Source: Edwardsiella piscicida
Lineage (GTDB): Bacteria; Pseudomonadota; Gammaproteobacteria; Enterobacterales; Enterobacteriaceae
DNA length: 64,000 nt
Reading direction: 5' to 3'
NCBI RefSeq assembly: GCF_001896205.1
Contig: NZ_MPNU01000001.1
Location: forward strand, 3,183,992-3,247,991
A program made the position numbers and the translations under genes. This document shows, piece after piece, positions 38,901-47,323 of this stretch (positions are counted from its first letter, which is position 1; every line of letters starts with the position of its first letter). The notes under the pieces are model-generated. The model saw only the letters and a list, made by a program, of their open reading frames with translations. It had not been told where the DNA came from and made no database searches.

Positions 38901-40955
38901 GGCGACGGCGTCAGCGCCCACGGGATCTACCATGGCAACAATAATGCCTATAACCTGCTGACCGACGCGGGCTACGACAGCGGGCAGCGTCAGGCGTTTA
39001 GCCAAAGCGCGGTGATCCTGGACCATGCGGCTAACCTGGCCGCCCGTCTCAGCGACGGGGTCTTCTCCACCCTGACCAGCGCCTTTACCAACGTGCCGAC
39101 GCTGATCCTCAACAACAGCCTGGTGGGGGGTAATATCACCCAGACCGCGGGAGACGACTTCCTGCTCAGCTTCAATAGCGCGCTGTACGGCGACATCGCC
39201 CTGAGCAACGGCAACGATATCTTCGTGCTGGACGAAAACAGCCGCGACGTCACCCTGCGCGGGCAGATAACGCCAGACTATCGGTTTACCGACAGCCTAT
39301 ACATCTACACCCCCTCCTGTCGCGACAGCCACTGTCTGCAGCTCATCCAGGATGAAGGCAGCTTCAAGGTTGTCAGCGCCGCCCCCACCAACGGGACCCC
39401 ACACACCATCGCGAACGTCCACTACGGCGCGGTGAACCCGTTCAATGTCTATCAGGTCATGGCGGACGGCAGCGTCTCCGACGTCGCGCTGCTGAGTCGC
39501 GATGTTCCGCCGCCGCTGCGCCCGCTGATCCAAGCCTACCGCTATACCTTCGCCAACGGCTATCAGGCAGACTTCGCCCTGCCGGTGCAGAATAGGGATA
39601 GCGTTACCCTGCGCGGGGCCGAGATGCAGGTCGGCGACTGGCGCCTGACGCCAAACGCCGTCGTCACCCCGCAGGGCTACCGACTGCGCGGCGACGGCCT
39701 GCTGGTCAGCGCCGGTACCCCACTGCCCGCGCTGGTCACCGGCAGGGTCGAGGTGCCCAGCGATCCCACCTATCTCCTGCTCCCTGACGCCAGCGGCGCT
39801 CCCCGTCTGGAGCGCTTCACGGAGCCGCGCATTCTCGATCCCGGCAAACCGATAACCCTGACCCAGGATGCCCTGCTGGTACGGGATATCGCCAACCGCG
39901 CCGCGCCGGAGAATACGCTGCTGGTCGCGATTGACGGGGCGCAGATGCAGGTCAAAACCCCCGCCGGCATCCAGGCCAGCGTCGACATCAACGCGCTGAG
40001 CGCCACCCGGGTCAGCCATATCCCCGGCAGCGCGCTGCATATCGATGCCTTTAACTATCTGCTGGAGGTCCCGGGGATGCTCAACGACACGCTGCAGGCT
40101 CGCGAACGCAGCGTGCGTCTGCAGGAGGGCGACCTGGATGTCTACCTGAACTACCTGGCCGACAACCGCACCTATGACGGCGGCAACGGCGGCGCGGGCA
40201 GTAAGGGGCAGACCTCCGGCATCGCACTGGGGTTGGGCGCCGGCGTAGCCGATGCTCTGACGCTGTACGGTCAGCTGGCGAAAACCTACGGCACGCTGAG
40301 CAGCGGCGCCAGCGAGGCCGATGTGGATGTCAACAGTCTGACGCTCGCCCTCACCTACCGCCCGCAGACGACGGCGGAGAGCGATACCCCCTTTGTCTCT
40401 CTGAGCGCTGGGCTGGGCTGGAGTCAGTATGAGCCTCGCCGGCAGATGGGAAGCCTGGGACAGGCGCGGGCAGACAGTGACGGGTGGCTTTACAGCTATG
40501 CGCTGACGGTCGGCTATGAAGCCAATCTGAGCTCGGCATGGCGTCTGACGCCGTCGCTGGCGCTGCAGGGCAGCTATCTGCGTCAGGACGCGCTCCGCGA
40601 GTCGGGACACGATACGCTGGCTCTCGACGTCGCCCAATTCAGCGATAGCCGTAACGATATCGCCCTGCGCCTGGACAGCGATTATCGCATCAGCCTCGGC
40701 GACTGGCAGATAGCGCCGCGGCTGTTCGCCGAATACCGCTATGGTCTGGGCGATAAAAATAGCCGGGCGGATCTGCGGCTGGGCAGCGCGACGCTGGATC
40801 CGATCGTCCACGTCCGCGGCGATAACCAGCTGCGCGGCGGCGCAGAGCTCGGCGTCGGCTACGGCGCCTGGTCGCTGGCGCTGCGCGCCGACGGCACCGT
40901 CGGCGATAAGCGCGGCGGCGGCAACGCGGCCCTTCTCGTAGGCGCCCGCTTCTAA
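36000..40955 (+). CDS. autotransporter with a glycoside hydrolase family 3 passenger
   Basis: A 1651-residue type Va-like surface protein. Domains in order: signal peptide (1-34, ending AAADQ); an EF-hand-like lead-in DANKNGTLDIYEDW (60-73), usual at the start of GH3 beta-glucosidase relatives; the GH3 N-terminal barrel with KHFPGGGARDRGTDPH (319-334) and INSDSGILTG, in which Asp464 is the expected nucleophile; the GH3 C-terminal domain with SVVVLKNSGNLLPL; a stalk (about 880-1370) with beta-helix-like repeats such as NNSINLAYSDALAAYGVF and QNSLNLALGDGVSAHGIY; and a C-terminal autotransporter barrel (about 1380-1651) ending in Phe (LLVGARF). Family knowledge predicts a beta-glycosidase displayed on, or released from, the cell surface. 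The sugar is unknown. It stands alone, with no sugar transporter nearby. Confidence 0.92.
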   Translation: MKKKRNMAFRRSTLALSIALLLGISVISPRWAAADQPRLSTRTTPIITLNDATNTYYFKDANKNGTLDIYEDWRRPVALRAVDLLSQMRNEDKLGLMVIGSQYLGSAGNCSTANANGILCESYREATSNVFSAPGDSFEFFEKPVIERSAPATEGILDWKVRFMIDRSNADPLTLAIWTNALQQVAEGSTLGIPVVVTSNPRNHNTDNVGFGLQESSGTFSLWPSTLGMGAAFIGEMETLNAPSDMLLTFARQAAQEWDATGIRKMYGYMADTATDPRWFRLADTFGDSPEIVAEATRQIVTGFQGDTLGNHGIAMTTKHFPGGGARDRGTDPHYVYGQYSPYPTKDSLYRYHLPGFIAAVDAGTSSIMPYYARPSDAMSLPQLYLSDIPEAEKIVNDAGDGSTLFTRDRFGNRIYDPLYLAKKSPEKFLENGFSEELGFAYSHKLIDRLLRDQLGFTGYINSDSGILTGMAWGLEAATLAQRVALGAANGVDVFSDLSDVFLFRDAFATEDAFRQGVLDQAAGRLLTEMFHLGLFEDPYRDPQRAVAIFNERERQQAAYQAHQKSVVVLKNSGNLLPLTEAKIGDAPVYIEFFSRDAEAQRATDTLTLYQAIKRQAPWLNVTFDIDSAEYALLFVKPSDGVGLFEQSAEFVYNLQIDDHNGIDIDRINLIQAKVPTIVNLNLAQPWLLENLEPGAAALTASFATLSEAVVDVIAGNVNPVGALPVTLPRNEGEVVKAETAGPQRSGAIIASDAPGYLRDNQDEYVYADRDGSAYLTGFHLTWDIEALDNTPPDRDALRQQARIGLVTARWRQAQNPPHIDRYYLTEKALSARMAAHKGSTLALSDRVNLAVNQPAHGDDDVDADLKTRQPARSMNPGLFITKEDNAVTLENVVNGGIYRRSAAPAQSANVYAAGIWLDASADHNSLRLNNSINLAYSDALAAYGVFQNASSQDNLLLLQNSLNLALGDGVSAHGIYHGNNNAYNLLTDAGYDSGQRQAFSQSAVILDHAANLAARLSDGVFSTLTSAFTNVPTLILNNSLVGGNITQTAGDDFLLSFNSALYGDIALSNGNDIFVLDENSRDVTLRGQITPDYRFTDSLYIYTPSCRDSHCLQLIQDEGSFKVVSAAPTNGTPHTIANVHYGAVNPFNVYQVMADGSVSDVALLSRDVPPPLRPLIQAYRYTFANGYQADFALPVQNRDSVTLRGAEMQVGDWRLTPNAVVTPQGYRLRGDGLLVSAGTPLPALVTGRVEVPSDPTYLLLPDASGAPRLERFTEPRILDPGKPITLTQDALLVRDIANRAAPENTLLVAIDGAQMQVKTPAGIQASVDINALSATRVSHIPGSALHIDAFNYLLEVPGMLNDTLQARERSVRLQEGDLDVYLNYLADNRTYDGGNGGAGSKGQTSGIALGLGAGVADALTLYGQLAKTYGTLSSGASEADVDVNSLTLALTYRPQTTAESDTPFVSLSAGLGWSQYEPRRQMGSLGQARADSDGWLYSYALTVGYEANLSSAWRLTPSLALQGSYLRQDALRESGHDTLALDVAQFSDSRNDIALRLDSDYRISLGDWQIAPRLFAEYRYGLGDKNSRADLRLGSATLDPIVHVRGDNQLRGGAELGVGYGAWSLALRADGTVGDKRGGGNAALLVGARF

Positions 40956-41079
40956 CGGCCCATCCCACCGGCGCGCGCCCCACGCGCGTGCCGGTATTCA
41001 GTCAAGCGTTGAGGATCGCGGCCGCTCGCCACCATCGCCCCGCACTCCCCCCTCTCCCGTCCATGTGCAGCGCCATCGG

Positions 41080-41727
41080 CTACTTCGCGAGACCATACTG
41101 CAGCACCAGCTGCGTCAGTCCAGAGGCCAGCAGCTGCAGCGACAGCGTCACCAAAACGATGCCGGCGATGCGCGCCATGGCATCGATCGCCCCGCTCGAG
41201 AGGCGCCCGTGCAGCGGGCCGACCGCCAGAAACGTCAGGGCAATGGTCGGCGCCATCAGCAGAATCACCGCCGACAGCTGCAGCAGGCCCGCCAGAGAGC
41301 CGTCATGGCTGGCCAACGAAATGCCGACGGCGATGGTTCCCCCGCCAATGGTCAGCGGAAACAGCAGCGGCACCAGCACCATATCCTGCACGTTGGGGCG
41401 GGCATCGGGCGTGACGACCATCCGCGCCGGCTCCGCCTTGGTCCCCTTGGTCATCAGCGGCCAGCCCTGAAACAGCAGCGCCGCGCCACCGGTCGCGGTC
41501 AGCGCGTGGGCGTTCAGCCCCAGCGCCATCAGCAGGTAGTTCCCGATCCAGATAGCGACCAGCATCACCGCCACATATTCGAGCGCCACCTTCCAGGCCA
41601 GCTGGCGCAGCGTATGGGGCGGCGTCTGGCCCAGCAGGATCGTCGCCGCCGTGATGGTGGCCGGGGGACAAAACATCGACAGGAAGGTGACATAGGTGAG
41701 CAGAAAATGAATCAGCCATGTTTCCAT
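41080..41727 (-). CDS. MarC-family inner-membrane protein
   Basis: A 215-residue polytopic protein with about six membrane segments, of the MarC/YhgN/YchE family (UPF0056), whose transport role is not settled. Segments FLSMFCPPATITAATILLG and LLFPLTIGGGTIAVGI are typical; the second resembles the family's PLxxGPGxI motif with GG in place of GP. The ATG at 41727 overlaps the end of the upstream permease gene by 16 bases, so translation is probably coupled. Last gene of the glutaminase-permease unit. A function linked to acid resistance is inference from position. Confidence 0.82.
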   Translation of the reverse strand: METWLIHFLLTYVTFLSMFCPPATITAATILLGQTPPHTLRQLAWKVALEYVAVMLVAIWIGNYLLMALGLNAHALTATGGAALLFQGWPLMTKGTKAEPARMVVTPDARPNVQDMVLVPLLFPLTIGGGTIAVGISLASHDGSLAGLLQLSAVILLMAPTIALTFLAVGPLHGRLSSGAIDAMARIAGIVLVTLSLQLLASGLTQLVLQYGLAK

Positions 41728-43013
41728 ACCGTCCGTCCCCGTCGGAAAAGCAGCGCCAGCGCCAGGCTCAGCAACAGCGCGCCCAGTACCCACAGCAGCG
41801 CCGGCCCGCCCTGCTGCCACAGACTAAAGAGAAAGCCGACGATCACCAGCAGCATCACCAGCGCCCCGCACAGCAGCAGCGGCGCGGCGGCGCCGATCTC
41901 CCGGCGCAGGCGCCAGGCCACCACAAAGACCGCCAGATAGCAGAACAGAAAGGTTGCGCTGGCGACGTTGGCCAGCGCGCCGAGATCCAGCAGCAGCGTT
42001 ATCAGCATAATCAACGCCACCACCGTCAGGTTGCCGGGCGTGCTCTGGCGCCACAGCGGGCGGCGGAATGCCCCCGGCAGGTCGCCCTCGCTGCCCATGC
42101 TGGCCATGATGTTAAAGGCTGCAAACAGCGTCGCGTTGATCGCCGAGGCCGTCGCCAGCAGCGCGCCGATCGCCACGATGGTATAGCCCACCCGCCCCAG
42201 CAGCGGATAGGCGGCCTGCGCCACCGCCGTATCGGCGTAGCGCTCCAGCTGCGCCGCCGGCACATCGCTGACCAGCACCAGCGCCAGCGTCACATACAGC
42301 AGCGCCGTCACGCCGATGGCCAGCGTGAAAGCCCGCGGCATGGTGGTGGCCGGGCTGCGCACCTTATCGGCCGCGTTGGCCATCATGCCAAAGCCCGCGT
42401 AGGCGAGAAAGGTAATGCCGATGGCGGAAAAGAAGGCGCCACCGCCGGGCGACGACGTCAACGTCAGCGAGGCCGGGTGCAGTGCCCATACTCCGGCGGC
42501 GATCAGCACCAGCAGGATCCCCAGCTTAATGGCCACCAGCACCACCTCCAGCCGCCCGACGGCATGGCTGCTCAGGGCGTTGAACAGCGCCATCAGCGCG
42601 ATCACCCCCAACGCATAGCTCAGGATCACCCGCTGATCCTGGCTGCCGTCATGCAGCAGATCGGCGGCATAGGCGCCAAACGCTCGCGCCACCATGGCGA
42701 TGGTCAGCACCAGCGTCACCAGATACAGCAGCGACAGCGACAGCGTCAGCAGCCCGTCGCCTAGCCCGCGGCGGAAGAAATCGATAATGCCGCCGTTGCT
42801 GGGGTAGCTGGCCCCCAGGCGGGCGTAGGCGTAGCCCGAAAACATCGCCACCACGCCGCCAAAGACAAAGGCCAGCCAGGTCGACGAGCGCATCAGCAGC
42901 GCCGCCTGCCCCAGCAGCGCGAAGATCCCCGCACCGACCATCGCCCCGATGCCGATGGCGACCACATGCCACAGCCCCAGGGGTTTCTCGTTGTCGCCAT
43001 CGCCCGCATTCAT
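41712..43013 (-). CDS. ybaT: YbaT-like APC-family amino acid permease
   Basis: A 433-residue amino acid-polyamine-organocation transporter with about 12 membrane segments. It is very close to E. coli YbaT, sharing GLWHVVAIGIGAMVGAGIFALL near the N-terminus, ARLGASYPSNGGIIDFF, GITFLAYAGFGMMANAADKV and the final RRGRTVWKHG region. In E. coli ybaT follows the acid-induced glutaminase gene ybaS, and the same pair is seen here with a five-base gap. The substrate is probably glutamine or a related amino acid; this is an inference. Confidence 0.92.
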   Translation of the reverse strand: MNAGDGDNEKPLGLWHVVAIGIGAMVGAGIFALLGQAALLMRSSTWLAFVFGGVVAMFSGYAYARLGASYPSNGGIIDFFRRGLGDGLLTLSLSLLYLVTLVLTIAMVARAFGAYAADLLHDGSQDQRVILSYALGVIALMALFNALSSHAVGRLEVVLVAIKLGILLVLIAAGVWALHPASLTLTSSPGGGAFFSAIGITFLAYAGFGMMANAADKVRSPATTMPRAFTLAIGVTALLYVTLALVLVSDVPAAQLERYADTAVAQAAYPLLGRVGYTIVAIGALLATASAINATLFAAFNIMASMGSEGDLPGAFRRPLWRQSTPGNLTVVALIMLITLLLDLGALANVASATFLFCYLAVFVVAWRLRREIGAAAPLLLCGALVMLLVIVGFLFSLWQQGGPALLWVLGALLLSLALALLFRRGRTVWKHG

Positions 43014-43018
43014 CGTAT

Positions 43019-43954
43019 TTAGGCCTTATACAGGTTATAGCCCAGCCGTGCGGCGACGTCCGCCACCATTTTTTGCCCGCGGACGCTGTTACCCGCCTCA
43101 TCCAGCGGCGGAGAAAAGGCCGCGATGCCCATCACCCCCGGCACCACGGCCAGGATCCCACCGCCGACCCCGCTCTTGCCCGGCAGACCGACGCGGTAGG
43201 CCCAGTCGCCGGATCGTCCGTACAGCCCCTCCATGGTCATTTCCGCCAGAATGTAGGGCACGTTGTCGGCCTGCAGCACCCGCCGCCCGCTGCGCGGATT
43301 GACCCCGCCCGCCGCCAGCGTGGCGCCCAGCGTCGCCAGCTCAACGGTATCAATGAGCGTGGAGCACTGGCGGGTATACACGTCGCAGGCCTCCATCGGA
43401 TCGCAGTACATGGTGCCGGCCGAATAGAGTAGCCAGGCGATGGCGCGGTTGTGAAAGTTGGTGGTCTGCTCCGACTGGTTCACCTCGTCCGACAGCGCCA
43501 CCGTCTCGCCGGCCAGCTGCTGCTGAATGGCCAAAATACGCTGCCAGCGCTGCTCACGGTTGTCGGCCTTAATCAGGCTAGCCGAGGCCATGGCCCCCGC
43601 ATTGACCAGCGGTGACAACGGCTTGCCACCGTGTAGCTCCAGCGCCATCACCGAGTTGAACGGCAGACCAGTCGGGTCGGCGCCGATCTTTTCCTGCACC
43701 GCCTCGGGCCCCACGTCCTCCAGCGCCAGCGCCAGGGTACACACCTTGGAGATCGACTCCAGGGCGAAACGGTAGTCGCTGTCGCCGGCGCAGTACACCG
43801 CGCCGTCGCGCGTGACCACCGCCACCGCCGCCAGCTGGCTCGGCACGCTGGCCAGATAGGGGATGTAGTCCGCGTTTTTTCCCCCGGCCTGCGTCGCATA
43901 CTGTGCATGGGCCGCATCGACGGCCTGCTGCAATCTCTGTGCATCTAACGTCAT
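43019..43954 (-). CDS. glsA: glutaminase A (YbaS-type), acid-resistance glutaminase
   Basis: Hydrolyses glutamine to glutamate and ammonia; the E. coli enzyme works at acid pH and supports glutamine-dependent acid resistance. The 311 residues align throughout with YbaS. They include the serine-lysine catalytic motif SISK (in FALESISKVCTL), the NAGAMA segment, NQSEQTTNFHNRAIAWLLY and GLPGKSGVGGGILAVVPG. The ribosome site AGGAGT is good. It lies between the antiporter and permease genes, next to gadB, so its glutamate product feeds the decarboxylase directly. Confidence 0.96.
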   Translation of the reverse strand: MTLDAQRLQQAVDAAHAQYATQAGGKNADYIPYLASVPSQLAAVAVVTRDGAVYCAGDSDYRFALESISKVCTLALALEDVGPEAVQEKIGADPTGLPFNSVMALELHGGKPLSPLVNAGAMASASLIKADNREQRWQRILAIQQQLAGETVALSDEVNQSEQTTNFHNRAIAWLLYSAGTMYCDPMEACDVYTRQCSTLIDTVELATLGATLAAGGVNPRSGRRVLQADNVPYILAEMTMEGLYGRSGDWAYRVGLPGKSGVGGGILAVVPGVMGIAAFSPPLDEAGNSVRGQKMVADVAARLGYNLYKA

Positions 43955-43990
43955 GATATAACTCCTGATACCACTCCGGGTTAAAGTGTA

Positions 43991-44010
43991 GGCAGGGCCT
44001 ATGCCCTGCC
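43991..44010 (-). terminator. hairpin between gadC and glsA
   Basis: An 8-bp stem GGCAGGGC / GCCCTGCC with a 4-nt loop lies 20 bases past the gadC stop. There is no T-run, so it may reduce rather than stop transcription into glsA, or protect the gadBC mRNA end. Confidence 0.4.
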
Positions 44011-44029
44011 CAATGTCTTACGGACGGGA

Positions 44030-45610
44030 TCAGACCGGTGACGTCGGCGGTTTATTGCCGGGCGCCGCGGCAGTCTGCTGTGCCTGGGCCGCCAGCACGC
44101 TGGGGTGGGCGGAGGAGTCCGTCGGAATGCCCGGATGCCCTCCCTCGACCTGCCAGGTGAACGGCGCAAAGTCGCTGTTGTCATCACGCCAGTGCGGTTT
44201 ACGGATGGCATAGATAACGAACGGCACCAGGCAGAAGAACAGCGACAGGGCGATCAGGATGCCGACATACTCCATCGGGCTTCCCACCGCGATCTGGCTC
44301 GGCGGCACGAAGCTGAGGATAAAGGCGAGGATCGAGCCGACCAGCCCGGCGCCGCCGATAATCCACATGCCGATGGCGCCCCCGGGGATCCGATAGGGCC
44401 GCGGGCGGTTAGGCTGGCTGTAGCGCAGATAAATCGCCGCACAGAACATCAGGATGTACATGATCAGATACAGGATCACCGTCAGCTGGCTGAGGATCTG
44501 ATACGTCGCCTGCACCGACGGCAGGATCACAAACAGAATCGACAGGATAGTGACGATCACCGCCTGCAGCAGCAGGATGTGGGTCGCCATGCCATTCTGG
44601 TTGGTGTGCTGCCACCAGCGCGGCAGGTAACCCGCCTTCGCCACGACCAGCAGACCGGTGCTGGGGCCACCGACCCAGGTCACCACCCCCGCCAGTACGC
44701 CAATCGCCAGCGCGCAGGCCATCACGGGCCCGAGCCACTCCACGTGCGCCCATTTGAACATGTCGTCAAAGGCCACCAGCAGACTCTGGGTCAGGTTGAT
44801 ATCGGACTGGGGAATGATAAAGGCGATGGCCAGGGTCCCGAAGACGAAGATCACCACGGTCCCCAGCGCCGCCAGCATGATGGCGATGGGGTAATTGCGC
44901 TGCGGGTTGTCCACATCCTTCACGTGAATGGCGTTCATCTCCATCCCGGCGTAAAACAGGAAGATACTGGCCGCCAGCACCACGTTGTCAAAGTTGGTGA
45001 AGTCGGGTACCACCTGATCCCAGCTGAGGGTGATTTGCGGCGTACCGCCGCCTATCAAGTAGGAGAATCCCAGCACGATCAGGATAATCGCCGGAATGAT
45101 GGTGCCTATCATCCCCCCCCATTTGGAGACCTTGGCAAAGGTATTCACCCCCTTAAAGGCAATAAAGGTCGCCAGCCAGTAGATGAACAGCACAATGGGC
45201 AAGATAAAGAAGCGATTGGCGGAGAGGGCCTCATCCCAGCGCTGATCGGGGCCGATAAACGCCAGGGAGACGGCGCCAAAGGTCAGCGCCGTTGGGAACC
45301 ATACCGTCACCTCAATCCACAGCATGCACATCGCCAGGAAAGCCCAGTGCGGTCCGAAAGCCTCGCCAACCCAGCGGAATATCCCCCCCTTCTCCGGCCA
45401 GCCGGTCGCCAGCTCGGCCGCGACCAGCGAGACCGGGATCAGGAAGAAGATCGCCGCAAACAGATAGTAGAAAATGGAGCTCAGCCCATATTCCGCCTCT
45501 GCCGGCAGCCCGCGCAGGCTGACCACCGCGACGATATTCATGATCGCCAGAGTCATGATACTCAGTTTCTTCACCGACACGGGTGAGGCGGCGGTCGATT
45601 TTGTAGCCAT
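44030..45610 (-). CDS. gadC: GadC-type glutamate:GABA antiporter
   Basis: Inner-membrane exchanger of the APC superfamily that imports glutamate and exports GABA, completing the proton-consuming acid-resistance cycle. The 526-residue protein has about 12 membrane segments, with LRGLPAEAEYGLSSIFYYL and PEKGGIFRWVGEAFG near the N-terminus, then a long hydrophilic C-tail (about 465-526) that could serve as the pH-sensitive plug known in E. coli GadC. Overall similarity to E. coli GadC is moderate, so it belongs to a related subgroup; the adjacent gadB supports the role. The ATG at 45610 with AAGGAG is chosen over a GTG three codons upstream. Confidence 0.85.
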   Translation of the reverse strand: MATKSTAASPVSVKKLSIMTLAIMNIVAVVSLRGLPAEAEYGLSSIFYYLFAAIFFLIPVSLVAAELATGWPEKGGIFRWVGEAFGPHWAFLAMCMLWIEVTVWFPTALTFGAVSLAFIGPDQRWDEALSANRFFILPIVLFIYWLATFIAFKGVNTFAKVSKWGGMIGTIIPAIILIVLGFSYLIGGGTPQITLSWDQVVPDFTNFDNVVLAASIFLFYAGMEMNAIHVKDVDNPQRNYPIAIMLAALGTVVIFVFGTLAIAFIIPQSDINLTQSLLVAFDDMFKWAHVEWLGPVMACALAIGVLAGVVTWVGGPSTGLLVVAKAGYLPRWWQHTNQNGMATHILLLQAVIVTILSILFVILPSVQATYQILSQLTVILYLIMYILMFCAAIYLRYSQPNRPRPYRIPGGAIGMWIIGGAGLVGSILAFILSFVPPSQIAVGSPMEYVGILIALSLFFCLVPFVIYAIRKPHWRDDNSDFAPFTWQVEGGHPGIPTDSSAHPSVLAAQAQQTAAAPGNKPPTSPV

Positions 45611-45646
45611 GATAGTCACTCCTTACGTCAAGGGTGGACAGGCGCC

Positions 45647-47041
45647 TCAGGAATGTTTGAAGCTGTTCTGATGCGCCACATTGGCCACTGCCGGATGGGC
45701 CTTAAGATAGGCCAGCGCCGCGCGGAAGTCCTCCATCAGCAGCTGGGCAAAATCCATCTCAAAGCCGCGGCGGCACATGATGCGCATCACCACCACGTCG
45801 GACATTTCACCGTTCAACGCAAAGGCCGGAACCTGCCAGCCGCGCAGGCGCAGGCGCTCGGAGAGATCGTACAGGCTATAGCCCAGCGCCTTGCCAGCCG
45901 GAATGCGGAAGCACACCGCCGGAATACCCTGCTGCGGATCGCCGCTGCAGATAAACTCATAGGGTCCCAGCTTAGCGATCTCCGCCGCCAGGAACTGCGC
46001 CACCTGATAGCTGGCGGTATGCACCTTGGTGTAGCCCTCGCGTCCCAGACGCAGGAATTCATAGTACTGCGCGATCACCTGACCCGCGGGACGGGAGAAG
46101 TTAATGGCAAAGGTGCCAACCTGTCCGCCCAGATAGTCCACCTTAAAGATCAGATCGTCCGGTAAAGAGGCGGCGTCACGCCACACCACCCAGCCGCAGC
46201 CGAGCGGCGCCAGGCCGAACTTATGGCCGGATGCGCTGATGGATTTCACCCGCGGCAGACGGAAGTCCCAGACGATATCCGGGGCGCAGAACGGTGCCAG
46301 GAAGCCGCCGCTGGCGGCGTCGACGTGCATGTCGATATCCAGCCCGGTACGCGCCTGCAGATCGTCCAGCGCCTTGTGCAGCACGTCAGGCATCTCATAG
46401 TTACCGGTGTAGGTGACGCCAAAGGTCGGCACGACGCCGATGGTGTTCTCATCGCAGGCGGCGATCATCCGCTCCGGATCCATAAACAGCTTGCCGGGCG
46501 CCATCGGGATCTCGCGCAGTTCGACATCCCAGTAGCGGGCAAACTTATGCCAGCAGACCTGTACCGGCCCGCACACCATGTTGGGCTTATCCACCGATTT
46601 TCCCTGCGCCAGACGCTTGGCGCGCCAGCGCCACTTCATCGCCATGCCGCCCAGCATGCAGGCCTCGGAGGAGCCGATAGTATTGGTACCGACGGCCTGT
46701 CCATCCGCCGGGCGCGGCGCATGCCACAGATCGGCCACCATATTGACGCAGCGCAGATCGATCGCCGCCGACTGCGGATACTCCTCTTTATCGATCCAGT
46801 TTTTATTGATCGAAATATCCATCAGGCGGTGTACATAGTCGTCATCCCAGGTCTGACAAAACGTCGCCAGGTTTTGCCGGGCATTGCCGTCTAAAAACAG
46901 CTCATCGTTAATAACCTGGAAAGCAATGTCTTCGCGCATTTCTCCCTGAGGAAAATGGTGTGCCTCTGCCGCCGTGCGAATAGCCTCTGAACCAAAGCGG
47001 GAATCCAAATATCCCCCACGGGTATCAGTACCTTTTTTCAT
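45647..47041 (-). CDS. gadB: glutamate decarboxylase
   Basis: PLP-dependent enzyme that converts glutamate to GABA and CO2 and uses up one cytoplasmic proton per turnover. The 464 residues match E. coli GadA/GadB almost throughout, including [37 protein letters not shown], the PLP-lysine motif SASGHKFG (Lys274) and the C-terminal HQNSFKHS, whose histidine closes the active site at neutral pH in E. coli. The ATG at 47041 has GGGAGAG; a longer frame lacks support. The gadC gene starts 36 bases downstream. Confidence 0.97.
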   Translation of the reverse strand: MKKGTDTRGGYLDSRFGSEAIRTAAEAHHFPQGEMREDIAFQVINDELFLDGNARQNLATFCQTWDDDYVHRLMDISINKNWIDKEEYPQSAAIDLRCVNMVADLWHAPRPADGQAVGTNTIGSSEACMLGGMAMKWRWRAKRLAQGKSVDKPNMVCGPVQVCWHKFARYWDVELREIPMAPGKLFMDPERMIAACDENTIGVVPTFGVTYTGNYEMPDVLHKALDDLQARTGLDIDMHVDAASGGFLAPFCAPDIVWDFRLPRVKSISASGHKFGLAPLGCGWVVWRDAASLPDDLIFKVDYLGGQVGTFAINFSRPAGQVIAQYYEFLRLGREGYTKVHTASYQVAQFLAAEIAKLGPYEFICSGDPQQGIPAVCFRIPAGKALGYSLYDLSERLRLRGWQVPAFALNGEMSDVVVMRIMCRRGFEMDFAQLLMEDFRAALAYLKAHPAVANVAHQNSFKHS

Positions 47042-47323
47042 TATCTCTCTCCCAAATGGTAAATCGCTGATGACCAAAAGACAGACTCAGGAGAAAAGGG
47101 CCGCCGTCGTTATGCGCCGCCCGTTCCCTATTCCTCCTTAAGTGATCGCCAAAATAGGTAAACAGGCAAATTATTAACATTAATTATTTATAGAATGATT
47201 AAGATAATGATGAGAAAAATAACGCTAACTAATAGATAAGAAAGGAAACAATAGCGAAGAATAAAATTATTCGCCGCCCGCAACGCGGGACGGCGACATC
47301 GTACCCGAACGGGCGTTCAGGAA
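47042..47323. other. AT-rich gadB promoter region
   Basis: The stretch from 47150 to 47270 is markedly A/T-rich and lies between the chemoreceptor stop and gadB, so gadB very likely has its own promoter here. No GadE-box or clear -10/-35 pair could be assigned with confidence. Confidence 0.45.
47272..47295 (-). terminator. terminator hairpin of the chemoreceptor gene
   Basis: A 10-bp stem with one bulged base (CGCCGCCCGC / GCGGGACGGCG) lies 29 bases past the stop and is followed on the minus strand by AATAATTTTATT. It is a plausible terminator with an imperfect T-tract. Confidence 0.55.

Noticed and set aside
39297-40811. 504-codon open frame on the minus strand
   Set aside because: It is antisense to the GH3 autotransporter barrel. 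The protein is Arg/Gln/Ala-rich without any recognisable fold, as expected for a shadow of GC-rich coding sequence.
41718-42764. 348-codon plus-strand frame rich in Gln and Arg
   Set aside because: Antisense of ybaT. The repetitive Gln/Arg/His content is the usual reverse reading of a hydrophobic membrane protein.
44105-45586. 493-codon open frame on the plus strand
   Set aside because: Antisense to gadC. It is rich in His, Gln, Asp and Arg with no domain, and gadC itself has clear membrane segments and homology.
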